Of a stretch of DNA of 53,623 nucleotides, positions 44,602 to 53,592 are shown piece after piece. Made by a program: the position numbers and the translations under genes. Within the stretch, counting starts at the first letter, position 1. Every line of letters starts with the position of its first letter. Source of the stretch: Pedobacter panaciterrae (GTDB taxonomy: Bacteria; Bacteroidota; Bacteroidia; Sphingobacteriales; Sphingobacteriaceae). The DNA lies in NCBI RefSeq assembly GCF_013204795.1, contig NZ_JABMKW010000014.1, positions 1-53,623 of the forward strand. The letters run 5' to 3'. The notes under the pieces were generated by a model that was given only the letters and a program-made list of their open reading frames with translations, did not search any database and was not told the DNA's origin.

Positions 44602-47600
44602 CTACTCTGCAAGGTCATATTCCAGAACATCTTTATGTTCGTATGGCTCTTCCAATAATTCGTCTATTGTTTTGCCTTTTTTGTTAAAGCCTAATTTATC
44701 TAACATCATATCAAAAATCAGGTAAACAACCGGTACAACAATTAATGTTAAAAATAACGAACTGGTTAAACCACCTACAATAACCCAGGCCAGTCCATTT
44801 TTCCATTCCGCACCGGCACCACTTGCAAGGGCAATTGGAAGCATACCAAAGATCATGGCTATGGTTGTCATTAAAATTGGACGCAAACGTGCATGGTTAG
44901 CTAAAATTAATGCTTCTATTGTAGACTTTCCCTCTGCTTTCATGTGATTGGTAAAATCGACTAGTATAATCGCATTCTTCGCCACCAAACCCATTAGCAT
45001 AATTAAACCTAAAATGGTGAAAATACCGATAGAGTTATTTGTTAAAGCAAGCGCCAGAAAGGCACCGATTAACGCAAGTGGGAGAGAGAACATTACCACT
45101 AAAGGATAAACAAAACTATCATATAGCGCCACCATAATTAAATAAACTAGAATAACAGAAGCGAGTAAGGCAATACCCAGGGTACCAAAGCCTTCGGACT
45201 GATTCTCCTGGTCTCCTGCCCATGCATAACTTACACCTATAGGGGCTTTTAACTTTCCATTTTTTTGCATTTGTTCCAGTTTTGTCTGAAATTCAGCAAC
45301 AACAGTTCCTGTAGGTCTACCAATAGATTGTGCTTTAACAGATACTGAGGTCGATTTATTTAAACGCTCTAACTGACTTGGTCCGGAACCTTCGGTAATT
45401 GATGCAAACTGCGAGAGTTTAATTTGCTCGCCATTAGCGTTTACAAAGATAAGGTTACGTACATCGTCAACATTTTTTCTGTTGAAATCCTGGTATTGGA
45501 TATTAATGTCATATTCGTATTCACCTTTTCTGTATTTACCATCTGTGTTGCCAGCAAAGGCAGTTTGCATGGTAGAACCTACCGTTTGCAATGTTAAGCC
45601 CAAAGCCGACATTTTATCACGATCAACCTGAACGTTAATTTCGGGAGTTCCTTTTTCTACAGATAATTTGATCTCCGTTGCACCTGGGATCGTTGCAAGT
45701 ACTTTTTGGGCACCTTCTGCATATTTTAATGCACTATCCAGGTCAGAACCCATTACTACTAATTGTATCGGAGCATTTTCTGCAATACCCAAAATACTAA
45801 TTGGTACAGTTTTAACCTTAGCACCTACCAATTCTTTAGCAAGTGCCCGGCTCATTTTGGTTGCGAAAATGTCTGACGAGACACCCTCGCGCTCATTACG
45901 CTCAACCAGCTTTACATTGATCTCCGATTTATAGGCTGTTGCCTGAGTTCCACCGAAATCTCCACTGGCTTGACCAACAGTAGTAATTAGCTGAGTAATT
46001 TCCGGCTGTTTGTCCAAAAATGCTTCCGCTTTTTGTGTGTAAAAGTTAGTTTGTTCCAGAGGTGCATCTTTTGGCAATTCAATTTGAATTAAAAACTCAC
46101 CTTTATCAGATTTAGGGAAAAACTCAGAACCAATAAAACCAGCTCCAGCTAACCACATTGCCCCTACAAACAATACCACAACGGCTGCGATGGTGCGTCT
46201 TTTATGATTTAACGACCAGGTCAAGATGTTTGTAACCCATAATGTGAATTTTTTTAATTGTTTTTCAAACCAAAGGATAAAACGACCAAATATGTTTTTG
46301 CCTTCAATATGTTCTAATTTACCGTATCTAGAGAAAAGGAGAGGTACAATGGTAAATGAAGCAACCAACGAAAGTAATGTTGCAATAATTACAACCACAC
46401 AGAACTGACGTAGAATGTTCGACACAAGACCTGTACTAATGGCGATAGGGAAAAACACAACCACAATTACCAGGGTAATGGATACAACTGTAAAACCAAT
46501 TTCTCTTGTCGCATCAGAAGCTGCTCTTACTTTATTTTTACCCATCTCCATGTGTCGCTGGATGTTTTCCAGAACCACAATCGCGTCATCCACAAGGATA
46601 CCTACCACGAGCGACAAACCTAATAATGACATCAGGTTCAAGGTAAAGCCAAATAAACTTATACCAATAAATGTTGCAATTAATGATGCCGGAATGGATA
46701 CCATTACAATTAATGCATTACGTAAACTATGCAGGAAGAATAGCATTACAAATGCTACCAGTACAACTGCCAGAATTAAATCGTGAATAACGGCATCTGC
46801 AGATTCTAAAGTGAAGATGGAGCTGTCGTTAACAATTTTAATGTTGAGTTTATTAGCGGCGTATTCTACTTTTAATTTCTCTATAATTTTATGTACACCT
46901 TTACTTACTTCTACCGCATTTGCATCACTCTGTTTAATAATTTGGATGGCAATAGCACCTTTTCTATCAATACGAGCAAGCTTTTCGGTTTCTTTTTGAG
47001 AATCTTGTACATCGGCAACGTCACCCAAACGAATTTGAGCGCCAGCTTTTGATGTTGTTAAAACAAGGTTTCTTAACTCCTCAAGGTTTCTGTATTTTCC
47101 AGATAAACGGATCAAAACATCCTGATTTTCTGTTTTAACACTTCCGGTAGGGAAGTCTAAGTTTGAGCTTAAAATCATTTGTTGTACCTGAGGCACAGAA
47201 AGATTATAGCCCTGTAATTTATCTGCATCTAAAGAAACCTGGATTTCTCTTTCAGATCCACCAATTAGGTTAACCTGAGCAATCCCGCTTACTCTGGAAA
47301 TAACCGGAGCAATCCTTTGGTCAATTAAATCATAAAAGCTAATATCATCCATATCTGCAGAGGCCGACATGGTGATAACCGGTAAATCATCTAATGAGAA
47401 TTTACTTAATGAGGGTGTTTTCACATCCTCAGGTAAATCTGAAAGGATGGCATTTACCTTACGTTGAGCATCATTTAATGAAATATCAATGTTGGCTGCA
47501 TCAGTTAAAGTAATCGTAACTGTTGATAAACTCTCAAATGATACCGAGTTTATTTTTTTGATATTTTCCATTGATGATACCGCATCCTCAATTTTCTTAG

Positions 47601-47790
47601 TTACGGTATTTTCTACCTCAGCGGGTGAAGCTCCAGGATAAATGGTTGAAATAGATACTACGTTGTTTGAGAATTTTGGTAATAACTCATAGCCCAACGA
47701 AAAGTAACTTAATAGCCCTAATAGAGTAAGTGCAGTAAATACTACAATTACCAGGGAGGGCCTTTTTATCGATATGTCTGTTATCTTCAT
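44602..47790 (-). CDS. RND family efflux transporter permease (operon 2)
   Basis: 1062 residues. The N-terminus is MKITDISIKRPSLVIVVFTA (TM1). The proton-relay motif in TM4 is canonical, VGILVDDAIVVLENIQRHME. Two large periplasmic loops and twelve membrane spans are present, and a C-terminal acidic tail (about 30 residues) follows TM12. It exports small molecules by proton antiport; the substrate is not predictable. It differs from the operon 1 pump in the relay motif and tail, so it belongs to a distinct RND subgroup and not to a recent duplication. It follows the adaptor gene by 60 bp. Confidence 0.95.
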   Translation of the reverse strand: MKITDISIKRPSLVIVVFTALTLLGLLSYFSLGYELLPKFSNNVVSISTIYPGASPAEVENTVTKKIEDAVSSMENIKKINSVSFESLSTVTITLTDAANIDISLNDAQRKVNAILSDLPEDVKTPSLSKFSLDDLPVITMSASADMDDISFYDLIDQRIAPVISRVSGIAQVNLIGGSEREIQVSLDADKLQGYNLSVPQVQQMILSSNLDFPTGSVKTENQDVLIRLSGKYRNLEELRNLVLTTSKAGAQIRLGDVADVQDSQKETEKLARIDRKGAIAIQIIKQSDANAVEVSKGVHKIIEKLKVEYAANKLNIKIVNDSSIFTLESADAVIHDLILAVVLVAFVMLFFLHSLRNALIVMVSIPASLIATFIGISLFGFTLNLMSLLGLSLVVGILVDDAIVVLENIQRHMEMGKNKVRAASDATREIGFTVVSITLVIVVVFFPIAISTGLVSNILRQFCVVVIIATLLSLVASFTIVPLLFSRYGKLEHIEGKNIFGRFILWFEKQLKKFTLWVTNILTWSLNHKRRTIAAVVVLFVGAMWLAGAGFIGSEFFPKSDKGEFLIQIELPKDAPLEQTNFYTQKAEAFLDKQPEITQLITTVGQASGDFGGTQATAYKSEINVKLVERNEREGVSSDIFATKMSRALAKELVGAKVKTVPISILGIAENAPIQLVVMGSDLDSALKYAEGAQKVLATIPGATEIKLSVEKGTPEINVQVDRDKMSALGLTLQTVGSTMQTAFAGNTDGKYRKGEYEYDINIQYQDFNRKNVDDVRNLIFVNANGEQIKLSQFASITEGSGPSQLERLNKSTSVSVKAQSIGRPTGTVVAEFQTKLEQMQKNGKLKAPIGVSYAWAGDQENQSEGFGTLGIALLASVILVYLIMVALYDSFVYPLVVMFSLPLALIGAFLALALTNNSIGIFTILGLIMLMGLVAKNAIILVDFTNHMKAEGKSTIEALILANHARLRPILMTTIAMIFGMLPIALASGAGAEWKNGLAWVIVGGLTSSLFLTLIVVPVVYLIFDMMLDKLGFNKKGKTIDELLEEPYEHKDVLEYDLAE

Positions 47791-47850
47791 TTTCTTTTTT
47801 TATTGCTTATTGCGACTGGCATATCGCGATCATTAACTGCCGGGATTGAC

Positions 47851-48918
47851 CTATTTTACTATGCTGACAGGAGTACCTTCAGCCAAGTTAATCTGTCCGC
47901 TTGTAATTACAGTTTCTCCTTCGTTTAGTCCGTCAAGGATTTCAACAAAATCACCTAAAATACGGCCAGCAACTACTTTACGAATTTTAGAAGTGTTATT
48001 TGATTTATCTAACATAAATACCTGGTTGCTACTTACACTACCCACAAAAGAAGTACGCGGGATTAAAATGCTTGGCGCTTGCTTAGGGAAGTTAAATACC
48101 GCTGTTCCATACATACCTGCTTTTAGGCTGTTTTTGGTATTGTTGTCTACTTCAATTTCAATCGGGAAGTTTAAAGTCGCATCAGCTTTTGCTGCAATGA
48201 ATGTAACCTTGCCATTGAATTTTTCTGTTGGGAAAACAGAAGATTTGATGTCAATTTTATCACCGATTTTTAGATTAGCAACTTGGGATTCGTTAACGTT
48301 TACTCTTAACTTTAATTTAGAAACATCTACAATTTCAAATAACTGAGTTCCTTGTGTGTTTACAAACGCCCCAACTTCAATATATCTTTTATTAATTATA
48401 CCATTGATAGGCGATTTAAGATTTGCATCGCTTACTTTGCGCTGTGAAGCTTGCAAGCGTAATTTTGCGTTTTGAGTTGTTAATTTAGCCTGATCTAACT
48501 GCTGTTGCGTTACACCACCAGTTTCGTAAGAACTTTTGTATCTGGCCTCATCTCTCAATGCATTTTGATAGTTTGCCTCTGCAGTTTCTTTGTCGGTATT
48601 GATAATTTCAGCGTCAACGCGAGCTAGAATTTGTCCTTTGGTTACACGATCACCTTCATCAACATAAATTTTGCTTACCCTGCCAGCATTTTCTGAAAGG
48701 AAGTTTAATTCTTGTTTAGGCACAAAGTTTCCATTGGCAGCAAAATCCAGATCAACTACTTTCTTATCTACATTTGCAATTCGAACAGCAACAGCACCAC
48801 CGCCTTCTGCAATAAAGGCTGTTTTTGCTTCGTTTTTCTTCTTATTGTTGCTTAAAACATAAGCTATTGCGCCAAGGGCGACAACGATTATAACAATTAT
48901 AATAATTACTCTTTTCAT
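47851..48918 (-). CDS. Efflux RND transporter periplasmic adaptor subunit (operon 2)
   Basis: 355 residues. One N-terminal membrane anchor (VIIIIVIIVVALGAIAYVL) is followed by a lysine-rich stretch. Lipoyl halves (NFLSENAGRVSKIYVDEGDR and DANLKSPINGIINKRYIEVG) flank the coiled-coil hairpin. Beta-barrel and membrane-proximal domains end in EGETVITSGQINLAEGTPVS. It joins the inner-membrane pump to TolC. It starts 2 bp after the TolC gene stop, so the two are tightly coupled. Confidence 0.94.
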   Translation of the reverse strand: MKRVIIIIVIIVVALGAIAYVLSNNKKKNEAKTAFIAEGGGAVAVRIANVDKKVVDLDFAANGNFVPKQELNFLSENAGRVSKIYVDEGDRVTKGQILARVDAEIINTDKETAEANYQNALRDEARYKSSYETGGVTQQQLDQAKLTTQNAKLRLQASQRKVSDANLKSPINGIINKRYIEVGAFVNTQGTQLFEIVDVSKLKLRVNVNESQVANLKIGDKIDIKSSVFPTEKFNGKVTFIAAKADATLNFPIEIEVDNNTKNSLKAGMYGTAVFNFPKQAPSILIPRTSFVGSVSSNQVFMLDKSNNTSKIRKVVAGRILGDFVEILDGLNEGETVITSGQINLAEGTPVSIVK

Positions 48919-48920
48919 TT

Positions 48921-50264
48921 CTATTTTGCTAGCGATTTAATATTTCCGTTCGATTTGATTAATTGTATTTCGGCTATTTTGTAATTCAATAGCGCCTGGA
49001 TGTAGCTGTTTTGAGCTTCAGTAAGTGAATTTTCTGTGTCCAGTAGATCAGTTAGGTTCGCCAAACCATTGTTGTAGTTGTTTTGCGTACTTCTGTAAAT
49101 CTCATCTGCCAGTTCTGCATTTTTCTTTTGTGCATTAATTGTGTTTAAGTTATTGCGCAACTGAATTTTAGCATTCTCATAAGCCAAGTTTAATGAGTTT
49201 GTTGACTCTCTTCTGTCCTCTTTTGCTTTCTTAATATCTACGTCGGCCTGGCGTACCTTTGAACGAGTCAGGAATCCGTTGAAAATTGGTATTTTTAAGG
49301 TTAGACCCACAGCTGAGGAACCGTAACCAATAGCCTTACTGCTTGTCTTTAAGAAGTCGAAACCTTGATTTTGACTGGAGTAAGTGTAGTTTCCACTTAA
49401 AGATAAGTTAGGATAATACTCTGCTACATAAGCCTTACGCTGCAGCGATAAAAGTTTGTCCTGAATATCCAAAAGTTTAATTTCTGTTCTGTTGTCTAAA
49501 GAAATAGAATCTGCAAGTTCAGGTAATTGGGTTACTTCAGTAAGTTCTGTTTTAGGCAATGTAATGCTGGTGCTTACTGGCATTCCCATTGAAAATTTCA
49601 ACTGGTTTTCCAATTGTGTAATAGCATTTAAAGTTTGCGAACGCTGTGTTTCCAAATTGGTAAGGTTAACCTTGATACGATCAACGTCAATTTTTTTAGC
49701 CAAACCATTTTTGTGCTGATTGGAAATGATATTTTCAATAACTTTTACATTCTTAATGTTGGTGTCGATTACATTCATTTGCTGTCTGTTTACCAACACC
49801 TGATAATAATTGCCTGCAACTAATTCTATTAACTGCTCTTCTGTAAGCTGGGCAGTAAGGTTATAATACTCCTCACTGGATCTTGCAGCCTGTAAGCCTG
49901 TAAAAACCTGTTGATTGAATAGTTGTTGTGAAAGTTGGACTCCCGCAGATGAATTCCATTTTTGACCGAATTTAAGCGTCTGTAATTGTCCTCCAAAATC
50001 AACCACCTGCTGGCCGATTATAGGATTGTAAGTTAAGCCTGTATTACCTGTAATTTGTGGTAAAGCCTGAGCCCTAACTTCCTGGGTTTTATATTTTCCC
50101 CCATCAATATCAAGTTTTGCTTTTCGCACATTTGCGCTATTCTGGATGGCGTAATTTAACGCATCTTTTAAGCTAAGCGTTTGTTGTGCACTAACCGTAT
50201 TTGATAATACCAAACCCAGTAATAATAGTGGGATTGTTTTTATCTGTTTAATAATAGTGTTCAT
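48921..50264 (-). CDS. TolC family outer-membrane efflux protein (operon 2)
   Basis: 447 residues with a signal peptide (IPLLLLGLVLSNTVSAQQ). The mature start TLSLKDALNYAIQNSANVRK is typical. Two similar halves follow, each with helical-hairpin and strand segments (for example LSGNYTYSS and LTLKIPIFNGFL). The C-terminal repeat NNYNNGLANLTDLLDTENSL matches the family. It is the outer-membrane duct of pump 2. It is coded 21 bp after the TetR gene, giving the order tetR-tolC-adaptor-pump, with the duct gene before the adaptor, unlike operon 1. Confidence 0.93.
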   Translation of the reverse strand: MNTIIKQIKTIPLLLLGLVLSNTVSAQQTLSLKDALNYAIQNSANVRKAKLDIDGGKYKTQEVRAQALPQITGNTGLTYNPIIGQQVVDFGGQLQTLKFGQKWNSSAGVQLSQQLFNQQVFTGLQAARSSEEYYNLTAQLTEEQLIELVAGNYYQVLVNRQQMNVIDTNIKNVKVIENIISNQHKNGLAKKIDVDRIKVNLTNLETQRSQTLNAITQLENQLKFSMGMPVSTSITLPKTELTEVTQLPELADSISLDNRTEIKLLDIQDKLLSLQRKAYVAEYYPNLSLSGNYTYSSQNQGFDFLKTSSKAIGYGSSAVGLTLKIPIFNGFLTRSKVRQADVDIKKAKEDRRESTNSLNLAYENAKIQLRNNLNTINAQKKNAELADEIYRSTQNNYNNGLANLTDLLDTENSLTEAQNSYIQALLNYKIAEIQLIKSNGNIKSLAK

Positions 50265-50285
50265 ATAATATAATTAGTCGTCTGT

Positions 50286-50891
50286 TTATTTTAATCCTTT
50301 AAGGAAGATATTCGAGAGGTTTATTTGTTTTTCAAGCATTGCCTTCATTTCTTTTTTACTTGGGAACAGCTCCTTGTTGCCATGTAAAATACATAGAGAG
50401 GTTATTCCTGCTAAACTCTCAAGATACAATTCTGCAATTTTGTCAGCATCGTCTTTGGCAAGTTCCCCTCTGTCCATTGCTGCTCTGAAGATATCGGCAT
50501 GGAAATGTTCATTTTTCAATTTCATTTTCATGAAATGTTCTCTTAATTCATCAGAATTTAAGGATGAATCCGGGCTGCCTCCAGATAAGTGAAGCATATA
50601 GTATTTCTGAAAGAAGCGGTGTTTAACTTCAATAAAGCCAGTTAAGCGTTCTTCAATAGACATCTCGGTTGATTTGTCTTTTTCGATAATTTCAAAATAA
50701 TCAGAGAATATCTTATCAATAACACCAAATACCAAACTGTTTTTATCTGGGAAATAATAGTATAATGAAGGTTTTGATACTGATAGATCCTCAGCGATCT
50801 CATTCATCGTGGTTTTGTTAATACCATAGTGAATAAAACGTTTAATAGCCCCCTCAATTATAGCATCCCTTTTTTTATCAATTTCTACCAT
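50286..50891 (-). CDS. TetR family regulator heading efflux operon 2
   Basis: 201 residues. The N-terminal HTH (RDAIIEGAIKRFIHYGINKT, TMNEIAEDLSVSKPSLYYYF, PDKNSLVFGVIDKIF) is canonical TetR, followed by a helical ligand and dimer domain. It is the first gene of the tetR-tolC-adaptor-pump unit and probably represses it. A 9-bp inverted repeat over the promoter is the likely operator. It is clearly related to the TetR protein coded at 51087-51692, so the two arose by duplication. The ligand is unknown; it may be a pump substrate. Confidence 0.92.
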   Translation of the reverse strand: MVEIDKKRDAIIEGAIKRFIHYGINKTTMNEIAEDLSVSKPSLYYYFPDKNSLVFGVIDKIFSDYFEIIEKDKSTEMSIEERLTGFIEVKHRFFQKYYMLHLSGGSPDSSLNSDELREHFMKMKLKNEHFHADIFRAAMDRGELAKDDADKIAELYLESLAGITSLCILHGNKELFPSKKEMKAMLEKQINLSNIFLKGLK

Positions 50892-50904
50892 TTTACTTTT
50901 CTAC

Positions 50905-50937
50905 TTTTTGACTTTTTTAATTCAACAGTCAAAAATA
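50905..50937 (-). promoter_or_regulatory. Predicted promoter and operator of efflux operon 2
   Basis: A perfect 9-bp inverted repeat, TTTTTGACT (50905-50913) and AGTCAAAAA (50927-50935), has a 13-nt spacer. On the minus strand a perfect -7 box TATTTTTG (50930-50937) overlaps its outer arm. A clear -33 TTG is missing. The TetR start is 13 bp from the near arm. This suits TetR autorepression. Confidence 0.55.
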
Positions 50938-51086
50938 CTGCCATTATTTTACTTGAAGAATTTTAGCGTTAAAATCTCATTAAACTGACAAAATGATGAC
51001 AAAAAGAGGATGGTCTATAAAGAAAGCTGTGGTTGACAGTCTTTTACAGATGTAAGAATTGTGATGTGAAGATGGAGGTTATCAGG

Positions 51087-51692
51087 TTATTTGGCCTTTA
51101 AACCAGCCAGAAAAATCTCTGCAAGCATTTTCTCTTTTGCAAAAATTTGCTTGAACTGCTCTTTTCCGGGGAACATGATTTTATCTCTGCTCAGAATATT
51201 AAAGTGGATTCCCGACAGTGCATCGATAAATATATCAGTAGCTAATTTAGGATCTTCCATCGCTAATTCACCGCTCGCTATTCCTCTGCTAAAAAGAGAG
51301 CCGATGATAATTGCCTCGAAGGTTCGGGCCCTTTGGAATTTTTCATAAAGACCTTCTGGTAGTTCTGTGCTGATTACCTGATTCGACTCAAATAAATTAT
51401 AGTATTTCTGAATGTAAGCCTGACGTTTTTGAAGTAATTTAAGGACACCCTCGGTAGCAGTTGTGGTTTTATCAATAGACTTAACAAGGTCTCTGCTCAT
51501 GATTTGCATAAGGTGTTCGATAGAGCTTACGTACAAGCTTAACTTATCAGGAAAATAATAATAAAGAAGAGCTTTTGAAAAAGAAATGTCTTTGGCAATT
51601 TCTGTCATTGTGGTTTTTGATAATCCGTAATGAGCAAACCTTTTTAACGCAGCTTCAATAATTAAAATTCTTTTCTTATCCTGATTTTCCAT
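51087..51692 (-). CDS. TetR family regulator, paralogue of the efflux TetR
   Basis: 201 residues, the same length as the neighbouring TetR. The HTH region, RILIIEAALKRFAHYGLSKT, TMTEIAKDISFSKALLYYYF and PDKLSLYVSSIEHLM, aligns without gaps to that of 50286-50891; the C-terminal domains diverge more. It lies 195 bp upstream of the efflux operon on the same strand, without its own obvious target gene. It might co-regulate the pump, answer to a different ligand, or regulate the divergent murB; none of these can be shown from sequence. Confidence 0.9.
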   Translation of the reverse strand: MENQDKKRILIIEAALKRFAHYGLSKTTMTEIAKDISFSKALLYYYFPDKLSLYVSSIEHLMQIMSRDLVKSIDKTTTATEGVLKLLQKRQAYIQKYYNLFESNQVISTELPEGLYEKFQRARTFEAIIIGSLFSRGIASGELAMEDPKLATDIFIDALSGIHFNILSRDKIMFPGKEQFKQIFAKEKMLAEIFLAGLKAK

Positions 51693-51839
51693 ACAAATAT
51701 TAGTGTTCTCCCTTACTGTTCTTGAACTTACCTCAACGCCCTATAATCGTATAATGTGCCTGTTGCGGTAAAATTTCATGAAAAATAGTCAAAATTTTTA
51801 AATATTGATTTTAACATGTTTATTACAGGGCTTATCAAT

Positions 51840-51847
51840 TACATTTG
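51840..51847 (+). promoter_or_regulatory. Predicted -7 box for murB
   Basis: TACATTTG matches TAnnTTTG exactly, 29 bp before the ATG. The -33 region only offers GTTTA near 51818. Confidence 0.45.
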
Positions 51848-51876
51848 TAGTGTTTACTTAATCTGTTGAAACCTGT

Positions 51877-52893
51877 ATGTTGGACGTGCAAAAGAATAAA
51901 TCATTAAAACCTTACAATACATTTAGTATATCTGTAGATGCAAACTATTTTGCCGAAATCCTTTCTGAACAAGACCTTAAGGATGTATTGAAATCGGAGC
52001 TTATTAAGCAGCAGAATTTATTGGTTTTAGGTGGGGGGAGCAATGTATTGTTTACAAAAGATTTTAATGGCCTGGTAGTTAAAATTAGTATACCGGGGAT
52101 TTCAAGTGTTGAAGAGGGGGATGATATTATTGTGACCGCTGGGGCAGGAGTAGTTTGGAATGATCTTGTAAAGTACTGTGTTTTAAATGGTTTTGCTGGT
52201 ATAGAAAACCTTAGCCTTATTCCGGGAACTGTGGGAGCATCGCCGATACAAAACATAGGTGCTTACGGAGTAGAGTTAAAAGATGTTTTTAAATCTTGTG
52301 TGGCTTATGAAATAACTACCTCTGAAAAGAGGATCTTCAATTTTGAAGATTGTCATTTTGGATATAGGGATAGTGTTTTTAAAAATGAACTGAAAGGTCA
52401 GTATATAATTACATCTGTTAGTTTTAGATTAACTAAATCTGCAAAGATTAATACCCAATATGGAGCTATACAGGAAGAGTTAAATCGTAAAGGCATTGCT
52501 GTTCCCACAATTGCAGATATTTCAAATGTTGTTTCTGAAATAAGGGTTGCCAAGCTGCCTGATCCTTCTACAATTGGTAATGCCGGAAGCTTCTTTAAAA
52601 ACCCGGTTATTACCTGGGTTGAATTTGAAAAAGTTAAATCTGAACATCCGAATGTGGTTCATTATCCGGCTCCAGATGGTAAAATAAAACTTGCAGCAGG
52701 CTGGTTAATAGAACAATGTGGATTTAAGGGGATTGTTGTAGGACAAACAGGAACATGGAAGAATCAGGCATTGGTTTTGGTTAATCATGGCGCTGCTACC
52801 GGGACGGAAGTGTATAGTTTTTCAGAACAAATTATAAATGATGTGAATGCCAAGTTTGGCGTTCAATTAGAAAGAGAAGTAAATATTCTGTGA
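51877..52893 (+). CDS. murB: UDP-N-acetylenolpyruvoylglucosamine reductase
   Basis: 338 residues, type I like E. coli MurB (342). The FAD-binding PCMH domain shows LVLGGGSNVLFTKDFNGLVV and the segment GFAGIENLSLIPGTVGASPI with NIGAYGVELKD. The type I tyrosine loop region is present (DCHFGYRDSVFKNELKGQY). The proton-donating serine is Ser238 in GNAGSFFKNPVI, and CGFKGIVVGQTGTWKNQALV closes the fold. It reduces the enolpyruvyl group in the second step of UDP-MurNAc synthesis in the cytoplasm. It is a single gene, divergent from the TetR genes. Confidence 0.95.
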   Translation: MLDVQKNKSLKPYNTFSISVDANYFAEILSEQDLKDVLKSELIKQQNLLVLGGGSNVLFTKDFNGLVVKISIPGISSVEEGDDIIVTAGAGVVWNDLVKYCVLNGFAGIENLSLIPGTVGASPIQNIGAYGVELKDVFKSCVAYEITTSEKRIFNFEDCHFGYRDSVFKNELKGQYIITSVSFRLTKSAKINTQYGAIQEELNRKGIAVPTIADISNVVSEIRVAKLPDPSTIGNAGSFFKNPVITWVEFEKVKSEHPNVVHYPAPDGKIKLAAGWLIEQCGFKGIVVGQTGTWKNQALVLVNHGAATGTEVYSFSEQIINDVNAKFGVQLEREVNIL

Positions 52894-52950
52894 CAACGTT
52901 CCATTCGATACTGTAGGCATCGAAAATTAATTTCATAACATGGATATCTA

Positions 52951-52980
52951 TTTTTTGGTACATATGTTGTATATGTTTTG
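52951..52980 (+). promoter_or_regulatory. Candidate promoter of the ECF sigma gene
   Basis: TTTTTTG (52951-52957) and TATGTTTTG (52972-52980) resemble -33 and -7 boxes. The 14-nt spacer is short and the -7 has one extra T, so it may need help from a regulator. Confidence 0.4.
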
Positions 52981-52990
52981 GAGAGTAAGA

Positions 52991-53041
52991 TTAAACAAAC
53001 TGGTGAGCGCCACTCATAAAACTCTGTTTGTTTGCTTTTTT
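52991..53041. promoter_or_regulatory. Inverted repeat before the sigma gene: possible MerR/CarH-type operator, or murB terminator
   Basis: AAACAAAC (52993-53000) and GTTTGTTT (53026-53033) pair perfectly with a 25-nt spacer, followed by a T-run. The left arm lies in TTAAACAAACT (52991-53001), an 11-mer also found in the operator of the CarH-like gene (32697-32707). It could be an operator between promoter and start, a weak terminator for murB 100 bp upstream, or both. Confidence 0.4.
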
Positions 53042-53061
53042 AACCCAAAACTTAAAACATT

Positions 53062-53592
53062 ATGACAAAAAATGAATTCAACCTCAAATTAAATGACCAC
53101 TCGGTCTCTTTACAGTCATTCGCTTTAAATTTTACAAAAGATATTGAAGATGCAAACGACTTGGTGCAGGATACTATGTTGAAGGCTGTAACTTACTATA
53201 GTAAGTTTAAAGAAGGAACAAACCTTAAAGGATGGTTGTTTACCATTATGAAAAACACCTTTATTAATAATTATCGCCGTTTGGTAAAAACAAACGCATT
53301 AATTACGAAATCGGATGATATTTCTTCGGCAAATCTTCATTACAGCGCTTCTAGAAATACCAGCGACAGTAAGTTTGTAATAGGCGACATTAATAAAGCT
53401 TTGGCTACTTTGCAACCAGAATATCATATTCCATTTGTTAAGTATTTTGAGGGATATAAATACCATGAAATTGCTGAAATGCTGAATATTCCAATTGGTA
53501 CAGTAAAAACAAGAATACACGTTGCCCGTCAGATTTTAAAGAAATATTTAAAAACCTATTCTAAGGACGTACTTGGAGCAGAGATTGTTTAA
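53062..53592 (+). CDS. ECF-type RNA polymerase sigma factor
   Basis: 176 residues with the two sigma-70 parts. Region 2 is FTKDIEDANDLVQDTMLKAV, then NLKGWLFTIMKNTFINNYRR. Region 4 is LQPEYHIPFVKYFEGYKYHE, then IAEMLNIPIGTVKTRIHVAR. It lacks regions 1 and 3, as ECF factors do. No anti-sigma gene is seen before the window ends 31 bp later. Closely similar Bacteroidota sigma factors often head carotenoid-synthesis clusters next to MerR/CarH genes; this is recalled knowledge and cannot be checked here. The shared upstream 11-mer with the CarH-like gene fits that idea. Confidence 0.92.
   Translation: MTKNEFNLKLNDHSVSLQSFALNFTKDIEDANDLVQDTMLKAVTYYSKFKEGTNLKGWLFTIMKNTFINNYRRLVKTNALITKSDDISSANLHYSASRNTSDSKFVIGDINKALATLQPEYHIPFVKYFEGYKYHEIAEMLNIPIGTVKTRIHVARQILKKYLKTYSKDVLGAEIV

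Noticed and set aside
9003..47790. The two RND pump operons as a recent duplication
   Set aside because: Gene order, relay motif, protein lengths and attached genes differ, so they look like independent pump systems.
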